From Chlorocebus sabaeus (Eukaryota > Chordata > Mammalia > Primates > Cercopithecidae), in contig NW_027327626.1 in assembly GCF_047675955.1 (NCBI RefSeq), positions 248,001 to 312,000 of the forward strand: 64,000 nt of DNA, in the 5' to 3' direction. Position numbers and translations under genes: made by a program. Below the pieces are notes generated by a model. It was not told where the DNA came from, did not search any database, and saw nothing but the letters and a program-made list of their open reading frames with translations. This document shows, piece by piece, positions 46,894 to 58,700 of the stretch (position 1 is the first letter of the stretch; every line of letters begins with the position of its first letter).

Positions 46894-49470
46894 ATTCATC
46901 TCACAGAGTTACATCATTCCTTTCAAGAAGTCTTTCCCTATGGCTGTTCTTGTGGAATTGGGAAAGGGATATTTGGAAGCCCATAGAGGGCTATGGTGAA
47001 AAAGGAAATATCTTCCGTTCAAAACTGGAAAGAAGCTTTCTGAGAAACTGCTCTGTGTTCTGTTAATTCATCTCACAGAGTTACATCTTTCCCTTCAAGA
47101 AGCTTTCGCTAAGGCTGTTCTTGTGGAATTGGAAAAGGGATATTTGGAAGCCCATAGAGGGCTATGGTGAAAAAGGAAATATCTTCCGTTCAAAACCTGA
47201 AAGAAGCTTTCTGAGAAACTGCTCTGTGTTCTGTTAACTCATCTCACAGAGTTACATCTTTCCCTTCAAGAAGCCTGTCGCTTAGGCTGTTCTTGTGGAA
47301 TTGGAAAAGGGATATTTGGAAGCACATAGTGGGCTATGGTGAAAAAGGAAATATCTTCCGTTCAAAACTGGAAAGAAGCTTTCTGAGAAACTGCTCTGTG
47401 TTCTGTTAATTCATCTCACAGAGTTACATCTTTCCCTTCAAGTAGCCATTCGCTAAGGCTGTTCTTGTGGAATTGGCAAAGGGATATTTGGAAGCCCATA
47501 GAGGGCTATGGTGAAAAAGGAAATATCTTCCGTTCAAAACTGGAAAGAAGCTTTCTGAGAAACTGCTCTGTGTTCTGTTAATTCATCTCACAGAGTTACA
47601 TCTTTCCCTTCAAGAAGCCTTTCGCTGAGGCTGTTCTTGTGGAATTGGCAAAGGGATATTTGGAAGCCCATAGAGGGCTATGGTGAAAAAGGAAATATCT
47701 TCCGTTCAAAACTGGAAAGAAGCTTTCTGAGAAACTGCTCTGTGTTCTGTTAATTCTTCTCACAGAGTTACATCTTTCCCTTCAAGAAGCCTGTCGCTAA
47801 GGCTGTTCTTGTGGAATTGGCAAAGGGATATTTGGAAGCCGATAGAGTGCTATGGTGAAAAAGGAAATATCTTCCTTTCAAAACTGGAAAGAAGCTTTCT
47901 GAGAAACTGCTCTGTGTTCTGTTAATTCATCTCACAGAGTTACATCTTTCCCTTCAAGAAGCCTTTCGCTAAGGCTGTTCTTGTGGAATTGGCAAAGGGA
48001 TATTTGGAAGCCCATAGAGGGCTATGGTGAAAAAGGAAATATCTTGCGTTCAAAACTGGAAAGAAGCTTTCTGAGAAACTGCTCTGTGTTCTGTTAATTC
48101 ATCTCACAGACTTACAACTTTCCCTTCAAGAAGCCTTTCGCTAAGGCTGTTCTTGTGGAATTGGAAAAGGGATATTTGGAAGCCCATAGAGGGCTATGGT
48201 GAAAAAGGAAATATCTTGCGTTCAAAACTGGAAAGAAGCTTTCTGAGAAACTGCTCTGTGTTCTGTTAATTCATCTCACAGACTTACAACTTTCCCTTCA
48301 AGAAGCCTTTCGCTAAGGCTGTTCTTGTGGAATTGGAAAAGGGATATTTGGAAGCCCATAGAGGGCTATGGTGAAAAAGGAAATATCTTCCGTTCAAAAC
48401 TGGAAAGAAGCTTTCTGAGAAACTGCTCTGTGTTCTGTTAATACATCTCACAGAGTTACATCTTTTCCTTCAAGAAGCCAGTCGCTAAGATGTTCTTGTG
48501 GAATTGGCAAAGGGATATTTGGACGCCCATAGAGGGCTATGGTGAAAAAGGAAATATCTTCCGTTCAAAACTGGAAAGAAGCTTTCTGAGAAACTGCTCT
48601 GTGTTCTGTTAATTCATCTCACAGAGTTACATCTTTCCCTTCAAGAAGCCTTTCGCTAAGGCTGTTCTTGTGGAATTGGCAAAGGGTATTTGGAAGCCCA
48701 TAGAGGGCTAGGGTGAAAAAGGAAATACCTTCCGTTCAAAACTGGAAAGAAGCTTTCTGAGAAACTGCTCTGTGTTCTGTTAATTCATCTCACAGAGTTA
48801 CATCTTTCCTTTCAAGAAGTCTTTCGCTATGGCTGTTCTTGTGGAATTGGGAAAGGGATATTTGGAAGCCCATAGAGGGCTATGGTGAAAAAGGAAATAT
48901 CTTCCGTTCAAAACTGGAAAGAAGCTTTCTGAGAAACTGCTCTGTGTTCTGTTAATTCATCTCACAGAGTTACATCTTTCCCTTCAAGAAGCCTTTCGCT
49001 AAGGCTGTTCTTGTGGAATTGGAAAAGGGATATTTGGAAGCCCATAGAGGGCTATGGTGAAAAAGGAAATATCTTCCGTTCAAAACTGGAAAGAAGCTTT
49101 CTGAGAAACTGCTCTGTGTTCTGTTAATTCATCTCACAGAGTTACATCTTTCCCTTCAGGAAGCCTGTCACTAAGGCTGTTCTTGTGGAATTGGCAAAGG
49201 GATATTTGGAAGCCCATAGAGGGCTATGGTGAAAAAGGAAATATCTTCCGTTCAAAACTGGAAAGAAGCTTTCTGAGAAACTGCTCTGTGTTCTGTTAAT
49301 TCATCTCACAGAGTTACATCTTTCCCTTCAAGAAGCCTTTCGCTAAGGCTGTTCTTGTGGAATTGGCAAAGGGATATTTGGAAGCCCATAGAGGGCTATG
49401 GTGAAAAAGGAAATATCTTCCGTTCAAAACTGGAAAGAAGCTTTCTGAGAAACTGCTCTGTGTTCTGTTA

Positions 49471-51240
49471 ATTCACCTCACAGAGTTACATCTTTCCCTT
49501 CAAGAAGCCTTTCGCTAAGGCTGTTCTTGTGGAATTGGCAAAGGGATATTTGGAAGCCCATAGAGGGCTATGGTGAAAAAGGAAATATCTTCCGTTCAAA
49601 ACTGGAAAGAATCTTTCTGAGAAACTGCTCTGTGTTCTGTTAATTTATCTCACAGAGTTACATCTTTCCATTCAAGAAGCCTTTCGCTAAGGCTGTTCTT
49701 GTGGAATTGGCAAAGGGATATTTGGAAGCCCATAGAGGGCTATGGTGAAAAAGGAAATATCTTGCGTTCAAAACTGGAAAGAAGCTTTCTGAGAAACTGC
49801 TCTGTGTTCTGTTAATTCATCTCACAGACTTACAACTTTCCCTTCAAGAAGCCTTTCGCTAAGGCTGTTCTTGTGGAATTGGCAAAGGGATATTTGGAAG
49901 CCCTTAGAGGGCTATGGTGAAAAAGGAAATATCTTCCGTTCAAAACTGGAAAGAAGCTTTCTGAGAAACTGCTCTGTGTTCTGTTAATTCATCTCCCAGA
50001 GTTACATCTTTCCCTTCAAGAAGTCTTTCGCTAAGGCTGTTCTTGTGGAATTGGAAAAGGGATATTTGGAAGCCCATAGAGGGCTATGGTGAAAAAGGAA
50101 ATATCTTCCGTTCAAAACTGGAAAGAAGCTTTCTGAGAAACTGCTCTGTGTTCTGTTAATTCATCTCACAGAGTTACATATTTCCCTTCAAGAAGCCTGT
50201 CGCTAAGGCTGTTCTTGTGGAATTGGCAAAGGGATATTTGGAAGCCCATAGAGGTCTATGGTGAAAGAGGAAATATCTTCCGTTCAAAACTGGAAAGAAG
50301 CTTTATGAGAAACTGCTCTGTGTTCTGTTAATTCATCTCACAGAGTTACATTTTTCCCTTCAAGAAGCCTGTAGCTAAGGCTGTTCTTGTGGAATTGGCA
50401 AAGGGATATTTGGAAGCCCATAGAGGGCTATGGTGAAAAAGGAAATATCTTCCGTTCAAAACTGGAAAGAAGCTTTCTGAGAAACTGCTCTGTGTTCTGT
50501 TAATTCACCTCACAGAGTTACATCTTTCCCTTCAAGAAGCCTTTCGCTAAGGCTGTTCTTGTGGAATTGGCAAAGGGATATTTGGAAGCCCATAGAGGGC
50601 TATGGTGAAAAAGGAAATATCTTCCGTTCAAAACTGGAAAGAATCTTTCTGAGAAACTGCTCTGTGTTCTGTTAATTTATCTCACAGAGTTACATCTTTC
50701 CATTCAAGAAGCCTTTCGCTAAGGCTGTTCTTGTGGAATTGGCAAAGGGATATTTGGAAGCCCATAGAGGGCTATGGTGAAAAAGGAAATATCTTGCGTT
50801 CAAAACTGGAAAGAAGCTTTCTGAGAAACTGCTCTGTGTTCTGTTAATTCATCTCACAGACTTACAACTTTCCCTTCAAGAAGCCTTTCGCTAAGGCTGT
50901 TCTTGTGGAATTGGCAAAGGGATATTTGGAAGCCCATAGAGGGCTATGGTGAAAAAGGAAATATCTTCCGTTCAAAACTGGAAAGAAGCTTTCTGAGAAA
51001 CTGCTCTGTGTTCTGTTAATTCATCTCACAGAGTTACATCTTTCCCTTCAAGAAGTCTTTCGCTAAGGCTGTTCTTGTGGAATTGGAAAAGGGATATTTG
51101 GAAGCCCATAGAGGGCTATGGTGAAAGAGGAAATATCTTCCGTTCAAAACTGGAAAGAAGCTTTATGAGAAACTGCTCTGTGTTCTGTTAATTCATCTCA
51201 CAGAGTTACATTTTTCCCTTCAAGAAGCCTGTAGCTAAGG
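49471..51240 (+). repeat. Six-monomer tandem duplication with loss of one monomer
   Basis: CACCTCAC, TTATCTC, CTTGCG, CTTACAAC and GTCTTTCGC markers recur at 1,032 bp (six monomers), but the following GTGAAAGAGG, CTTTATGAG and GTAGCTAAGG markers recur at 860 bp (five monomers). One monomer was lost in the second copy, leaving a hybrid near 51040-51200 with GAAGTCTTTCGC/GGAAAAGGG on the left and GTGAAAGAGG on the right. Copy B repeats the arrangement near 58750-60520. Confidence 0.7.
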
Positions 51241-51370
51241 CTGTTCTTGTGGAATTGGCAAAGGGATATTTGGAAGCCCATAGAGGGCTATGGTGAAAAA
51301 GGAAATATCTTCCGTTCAAAACTGGAAAGAAGCTTTCTGAGAAACTGCTCTGTGTTCTGTTAATTCATCT

Positions 51371-52601
51371 CACAGAGTTACATCTTTCCCTTCAAGAAGC
51401 CTGTCGCTAAGGCTGTTCTTGTGGAATTGGCAAAGGGATATTTGGAAGCCCGTAGAGGGCTATGGTGAAAAAGGAAATATCTTCCGTTCAAAACTGGAAA
51501 GAAGCTTTCTGAGAAACTGCTCTGTGTTCTGTTAATTCATCTCACAGAGTTACATCTTTCCCTTCAAGAAGCCTGTCGCTAAGGCTGTTCTTGTGGAATT
51601 GGCAAAGGGATATTTGGAAGCCCATAGAGGGCTATGGTGAAAAAGGAAATAGCTTCCATTCAAACTGGAAAGAAGCTTTCTGAGAAACTGCTCTGTGTTC
51701 TGTTAATTCATCTCACAGAGTTACATCTTTCCCTTCAAGAAGCCTTTCGCTAAGGCTGTTCTTGTGGAATTGGCAAAGGGATATTTGGAAGCCCATAGAG
51801 GGCTAGGGTGAAAAACGAAATATCTTCCGTTCAAAACTGGAAAGAAGCTTTCTGAGAAACTGCTCTGTGTTTTGTTAATTCATCTCACAGAGTTACATCT
51901 TTCCATTCAAGAAGTCTTTCGCTATGGCTGTTCTTGTGGAATTGGCAAAGGGATATTTGGAAGCCCATAGAGGGCTACGGTGAAAAAGGAAATATCTTCC
52001 GTTCAAAACTGGAAAGAAGCTTTCTGAGAAACTGCTCTGTGTTCTGTTAATTCATCTCACACAGTTACATCTTTCCCTTCAAGAAGCCTTTCGCTAAGGC
52101 TGTTCTTGTGGAATTGGCAAAGGGATATTTGGAAGCCCATAGAGGGCTATGGTGGAAAAGGAAATATCTTCCGTTCAAAACTGGAAAGAAACTTTCTGAG
52201 AAACTGCTCTGTGTTCTGTTAATTCATCTCACAGAGTTACATCTTTCCCTTCAAGAAGCCTTTCGCTAAGGCTGTTCTTGTGGAATTGGCAAAGGGATAT
52301 TTGGAAGCCCGTAGAGGGCTATGGTGAAAAAGAAATATCTTCACTTCAAAACTGGAAAGAAGCTTTCTGAGAAACTGCTCTGTGTTCTGTTAATTCATCT
52401 CACAGAGTTACATCTTTCCCTTCAAGAAGCCTGTCGCTACGGCTGTTCTTGTGGAATTGGCAAAGGGATATTTGGAAGCCCATAGAGGGCTACGGTGAAA
52501 AAGGAAAAATCTTCCGTTCGAAACTGGAAAGAAGCTTTCTGAGAAACTGCTCTGTGTTCTGTTAATTCATCTCACAGAGTTACATCTTTCACTTCAAGAA
52601 G
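51371..52601 (+). repeat. Sub-block of the 54-monomer unit, internal copy 2
   Basis: This repeats 45210-46440 at a constant offset of 6,161 bp. Differences: GCCTGTCGC in place of GTCTGTCGC, AGCTTCCATTC near 51655, AAAAACGAAAT near 51813, and no GGTGGGC. The unit thus holds an older segmental duplication that was copied again with each 9.28-kb repeat (counterparts near 54465 and 60650). Confidence 0.7.
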
Positions 52602-52704
52602 CCTGTCGCTAAGGCTGTTCTTGTGGAATTGGCAAAGGGATATTTGGAAGCCCATAGAGGGCTACGGTGAAAAAGGAAATATCTTCCGTTCAAAACTGGA
52701 AAGA

Positions 52705-55700
52705 AGCTTTCTGAGAAACTGCTCTGTGTTCTGTTAATTCATCTCACAGAGTTACATCTTTCCCTTCAAGAAGCCTGTCGCTTAGGCTGTTCTTGTGGAA
52801 TTGGAAAAGGGATATTTGGAAGCACATAGAGGGCTATGGTGAAAAAGGAAATATCTTCTGTTCAAAACTGGAAAGAAGCTTTCTGAGAAACTGCTCTGTG
52901 TTCTGTTAATTCATCTCACAGAGTTACATCTTTCCCTTCAAGTAGCCATTCGCTAAGGCTGTTCTTGTGGAATTGGCAAAGGGATATTTGGAAGCCCATA
53001 GAGGGCAATGGTGAAAAAGGAAATATCTTCCGTTCAAAACTGGAAAGAAGCTTTCTGAGAAACTGCTCTGTGTTCTGTTAATTCACCTCACAGAGTTACA
53101 TCTTTCCCTTCAAGAAGCCTTTCGCTAAGGCTGTTCTTGTGCAATTGGCAAAGGGATATTTGGAAGCCCATAGAGGGCTATGGTGAAAAAGGAAATATCT
53201 TCCGTTCAAAACTGGAAAGAATCTTTCTGAGAAACTGCTCTGTGTTCTGTTAATTTATCTCACAGAGTTACATCTTTCCATTCAAGAAGCCTTTCGCTAA
53301 GGCTGTTCTTGTGGAATTGGCAAAGGGATATTTGGAAGCCCATAGAGGGCTATGGTGAAAAAGGAAATATCTTGCGTTCAAAACTGGAAAGAAGCTTTCT
53401 GAGAAACTGCTCTGTGTTCTGTTAATTCATCTCACAGACTTACAACTTTCCCTTCAAGAAGCCTTTCGCTAAGGCTGTTCTTGTGGAATTGGCAAAGGGA
53501 TATTTGGAAGCCCATAGAGGGCTATGGTGAAAAATTAAATATCTTCCGTTCAAAACTGGAAAGAAGCTTTCTGAGAAACTGCTCTGTGTTCTGTTAATTC
53601 ATCTCACAGAGTTACATCTTTCCCTTCAAGAAGTCTTTCGCTAAGGCTGTTCTTGTGGAATTGGAAAAGGGATATTTGGAAGCCCATAGAGGGCTATGGT
53701 GAAAAAGGAAATATCTTCCGTTCAAAACTGGAAAGAAGCTTTCTGAGAAACTGCTCTGTGTTCTGTTAATTCATCTCACAGAGTTACATCTTTCCCTTCA
53801 AGAAGCCTGTCGTTAAGGCTGTTCTTGTGGAATTGGCAAAGGGATATTTGGAAGCCCATAGAGGGCTATGGTGAAAGAGGAAATATCTTCCGTTCAAAAC
53901 TGGAAAGAAGCTTTATGAGAAACTGCTCTGTGTTCTGTTAATTCATCTCACAGAGTTACATTTTTCCCTTCAAGAAGCCTGTAGCTAAGGCTGTTCTTGT
54001 GGAATTGGCAAAGGGATATTTGGAAGCCCATAGAGGGCTATGGTGAAAAAGGAAATATCTTCCGTTCAAAACTGGAAAGAAGCTTTCTGAGAAACTGCTC
54101 TGTGTTCTGTTAATTCATCTCACAGACTTACATCTTTCCCTTCAAGAAGCCTGTCGCTACGGCTGTTCTTGTGGAATTGGCAAAGGGATATTTGGAAGCC
54201 CATTGAGGGCTATGGTGAAAAAGGAAATATTTTCCGTTCAAAACTGGAAAGAAGCTTTCTGAGAAACTGCTCTGTGTTCTGTTAATTCATCTCACAGAGT
54301 TACATCTTTCCCTTCAAGAAGCCTTTCGCTAAGGCTGTTCTTGTGGAATTGGCAAAGGTATATTTGGAAGCCCATAGAGGGCTATGGTGAAAAAGGAATT
54401 ATCTTCCGTTCAAAACTGGAAAGAAGCTTTCTGAGAAACTGCTCTGTGTTCTGTTAATTCATCTCACAGAGTTACATCTTTCCCTTCAAGAAGCCTGTCG
54501 CTAAGGCTGTTCTTGTGGAATTGGCAAAGGGATATTTGGAAGCCCGTAGAGGGCTATGGTGAAAAAGGAAATATCTTCCGTTCAAAACTGGAAAGAAGCT
54601 TTCTGAGAAACTGCTCTGTGTTCTGTTAATTCATCTCACAGAGTTACATCTTTCCCTTCAAGAAGTCTGTCGCTAAGGCTGTTCTTGTGGAATTGGCAAA
54701 GGGATATTTGGAAGCCCATAGAGGGCTATGGTGAAAAAGGAAATAGCTTCCGTTCAAACTGGAAAGAAGCTTTCTGAGAAACTGCTCTGTGTTCTGTTAA
54801 TTCATCTCACAGAGTTACATCTTTCCCTTCAAGAAGCCTTTCGCTAAGGCTGTTCTTGTTGAATTGGCAAAGGGATATTTGGAAGCCCATAGAGGGCTAG
54901 GGTGAAAAAGGAAATATCTTCCGTTCAAAACTGGAAAGAAGCTTTCTGAGAAACTGCTCTGTGTTCTGGTAATTCATCTCACAGAGTTACATCTTTCCCT
55001 TCAAGAAGTCTTTCGCTATGGCTGTTCTTGTGGAATTGGCAAAGGGATATTTGGAAGCCCATAGAGGGCTACGGTGAAAAAGGAAATATCTTCCGTTCAA
55101 AACTGGAAAGAAGCTTTCTGAGAAACTGCTCTGTGTTCTGTTAATTCATCTCACACAGTTACATCTTTCCCTTCAAGAAGCCTTTCGCTAAGGCTGTTCT
55201 TGTGGAATTGGCAAAGGGATATTTGGAAGCCCATGGTGGGCTATGGTGGAAAAGGAAATATCTTCCGTTCAAAACTGGAAAGAAACTTTCTGAGAAACTG
55301 CTCTGTGTTCTGTTAATTCATCTCACAGAGTTACATCTTTCCCTTCAAGAAGCCTTTCGCTAAGGCTGTTCTTGTGGAATTGGCAAAGGGATATTTGGAA
55401 GCCCGTAGAGGGCTATGGTGAAAAAGAAATATCTTCACTTCAAAACTGGAAAGAAGCTTTCTGAGAAACTGCTCTGTGTTCTGTTAATTCATCTCACAGA
55501 GTTACATCTTTCCCTTCAAGAAGCCTGTCGCTACGGCTGTTCTTGTGGAATTGGCAAAGGGATATTTGGAAGCCCATAGAGGGCTACGGTGAAAAAGGAA
55601 AAATCTTCCGTTCGAAACTGGAAAGAAGCTTTCTGAGAAACTGCTCTGTGTTCTGTTAATTCATCTCAGAGAGTTACATCTTTCACTTCAAGAAGCCTTT

Positions 55701-58700
55701 CGCTAAGGCTGTTCTTGTGGAATTGGCAAAGGGATATTTGGAAGCCCATAGAGGGCTATGGTGAAAAAGGAAATATCTTCCGTTCAAAACTGGAAAGAAG
55801 CTTTCTGAGAAACTGCTCTGTGTTCTGTTAATTCATCTCACAGAGTTACATATTTCCCTTCAAGAAGCCTGTCGCTAAGGCTGTTCTTTTGGAATTGGCA
55901 AAGGAATATTTGGAAGCCGATAGAGGGCTATGGTGAAAAGGGAAATATCTTCCTTTCAAAACTGGAAAGAAGCTTTCTGAGAAACTGCTCTGTGTTCTGT
56001 TAATTCATCTCACAGAGTTACATCTTTCCCTTCAAGAAGCCTTTCGCTAAGGCTGTTCTTGTGGAATTGGCAAAGGGTATTTGGAAGCCCATAGAGGGCT
56101 AGGGTGAAAAAGGAAATACCTTCCGTTCAAAACTGGAAAGAAGCTTTCGGAGAAACTGCTCTGTGTTCTGTTAATTCATCTCACAGAGTTACATCATTCC
56201 TTTCAAGAAGTCTTTCGCTATGGCTGTTCTTGTGGAATTGGGAAAGGGATATTTGGAAGCCCATAGAGGGCTATGGTGAAAAAGGAAATATCTTCCGTTC
56301 AAAACTGGAAAGAAGCTTTCTGAGAAACTGCTCTGTGTTCTGTTAATTCATCTCACAGAGTTACATCTTTCCCTTCAAGAAGCTTTCGCTAAGGCTGTTC
56401 TTGTGGAATTGGAAAAGGGATATTTGGAAGCCCATAGAGGGCTATGGTGAAAAAGGAAATATCTTCCGTTCAAAACCTGAAAGAAGCTTTCTGAGAAACT
56501 GCTCTGTGTTCTGTTAACTCATCTCACAGAGTTACATCTTTCCCTTCAAGAAGCCTGTCGCTTAGGCTGTTCTTGTGGAATTGGAAAAGGGATATTTGGA
56601 AGCACATAGTGGGCTATGGTGAAAAAGGAAATATCTTCCGTTCAAAACTGGAAAGAAGCTTTCTGAGAAACTGCTCTGTGTTCTGTTAATTCATCTCACA
56701 GAGTTACATCTTTCCCTTCAAGTAGCCATTCGCTAAGGCTGTTCTTGTGGAATTGGCAAAGGGATATTTGGAAGCCCATAGAGGGCTATGGTGAAAAAGG
56801 AAATATCTTCCGTTCAAAACTGGAAAGAAGCTTTCTGAGAAACTGCTCTGTGTTCTGTTAATTCATCTCACAGAGTTACATCTTTCCCTTCAAGAAGCCT
56901 TTCGCTGAGGCTGTTCTTGTGGAATTGGCAAAGGGATATTTGGAAGCCCATAGAGGGCTATGGTGAAAAAGGAAATATCTTCCGTTCAAAACTGGAAAGA
57001 AGCTTTCTGAGAAACTGCTCTGTGTTCTGTTAATTCTTCTCACAGAGTTACATCTTTCCCTTCAAGAAGCCTGTCGCTAAGGCTGTTCTTGTGGAATTGG
57101 CAAAGGGATATTTGGAAGCCGATAGAGTGCTATGGTGAAAAAGGAAATATCTTCCTTTCAAAACTGGAAAGAAGCTTTCTGAGAAACTGCTCTGTGTTCT
57201 GTTAATTCATCTCACAGAGTTACATCTTTCCCTTCAAGAAGCCTTTCGCTAAGGCTGTTCTTGTGGAATTGGCAAAGGGATATTTGGAAGCCCATAGAGG
57301 GCTATGGTGAAAAAGGAAATATCTTGCGTTCAAAACTGGAAAGAAGCTTTCTGAGAAACTGCTCTGTGTTCTGTTAATTCATCTCACAGACTTACAACTT
57401 TCCCTTCAAGAAGCCTTTCGCTAAGGCTGTTCTTGTGGAATTGGAAAAGGGATATTTGGAAGCCCATAGAGGGCTATGGTGAAAAAGGAAATATCTTGCG
57501 TTCAAAACTGGAAAGAAGCTTTCTGAGAAACTGCTCTGTGTTCTGTTAATTCATCTCACAGACTTACAACTTTCCCTTCAAGAAGCCTTTCGCTAAGGCT
57601 GTTCTTGTGGAATTGGAAAAGGGATATTTGGAAGCCCATAGAGGGCTATGGTGAAAAAGGAAATATCTTCCGTTCAAAACTGGAAAGAAGCTTTCTGAGA
57701 AACTGCTCTGTGTTCTGTTAATACATCTCACAGAGTTACATCTTTTCCTTCAAGAAGCCAGTCGCTAAGATGTTCTTGTGGAATTGGCAAAGGGATATTT
57801 GGACGCCCATAGAGGGCTATGGTGAAAAAGGAAATATCTTCCGTTCAAAACTGGAAAGAAGCTTTCTGAGAAACTGCTCTGTGTTCTGTTAATTCATCTC
57901 ACAGAGTTACATCTTTCCCTTCAAGAAGCCTTTCGTAAGGCTGTTCTTGTGGAATTGGCAAAGGGTATTTGGAAGCCCATAGAGGGCTAGGGTGAAAAAG
58001 GAAATACCTTCCGTTCAAAACTGGAAAGAAGCTTTCTGAGAAACTGCTCTGTGTTCTGTTAATTCATCTCACAGAGTTACATCTTTCCTTTCAAGAAGTC
58101 TTTCGCTATGGCTGTTCTTGTGGAATTGGGAAAGGGATATTTGGAAGCCCATAGAGGGCTATGGTGAAAAAGGAAATATCTTCCGTTCAAAACTGGAAAG
58201 AAGCTTTCTGAGAAACTGCTCTGTGTTCTGTTAATTCATCTCACAGAGTTACATCTTTCCCTTCAAGAAGCCTTTCGCTAAGGCTGTTCTTGTGGAATTG
58301 GAAAAGGGATATTTGGAAGCCCATAGAGGGCTATGGTGAAAAAGGAAATATCTTCCGTTCAAAACTGGAAAGAAGCTTTCTGAGAAACTGCTCTGTGTTC
58401 TGTTAATTCATCTCACAGAGTTACATCTTTCCCTTCAGGAAGCCTGTCACTAAGGCTGTTCTTGTGGAATTGGCAAAGGGATATTTGGAAGCCCATAGAG
58501 GGCTATGGTGAAAAAGGAAATATCTTCCGTTCAAAACTGGAAAGAAGCTTTCTGAGAAACTGCTCTGTGTTCTGTTAATTCATCTCACAGAGTTACATCT
58601 TTCCCTTCAAGAAGCCTTTCGCTAAGGCTGTTCTTGTGGAATTGGCAAAGGGATATTTGGAAGCCCATAGAGGGCTATGGTGAAAAAGGAAATATCTTCC

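Larger units (their letters stand above)
43450..52704 (+). repeat. 54-monomer higher-order repeat, copy A (9,255 bp)
   Basis: Markers across the copy lie 9,255 bp from their partners up to about 46890 and 9,280 bp after it; the jump of 25 is a 25-bp deletion in this copy, so the undeleted unit was 9,280 bp (54 x 172 minus eight 1-bp deletions). Checked pairs include GGGCAATGG 43751/53006, GTGCAATTGG 43886/53141, TTATCTC, CATTTTTCCC with GTAGCTAAGG, TTTCACTTC 46421/55676, AAGCTTTCGCT 47101/56381 and CTCCCAGAG. The left edge lies between 43442 and 43517. Private changes: GCTGCTCTTGTGG near 44221, GTGTACTG near 45021, CCCTTAGAG near 49901. Confidence 0.88.
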
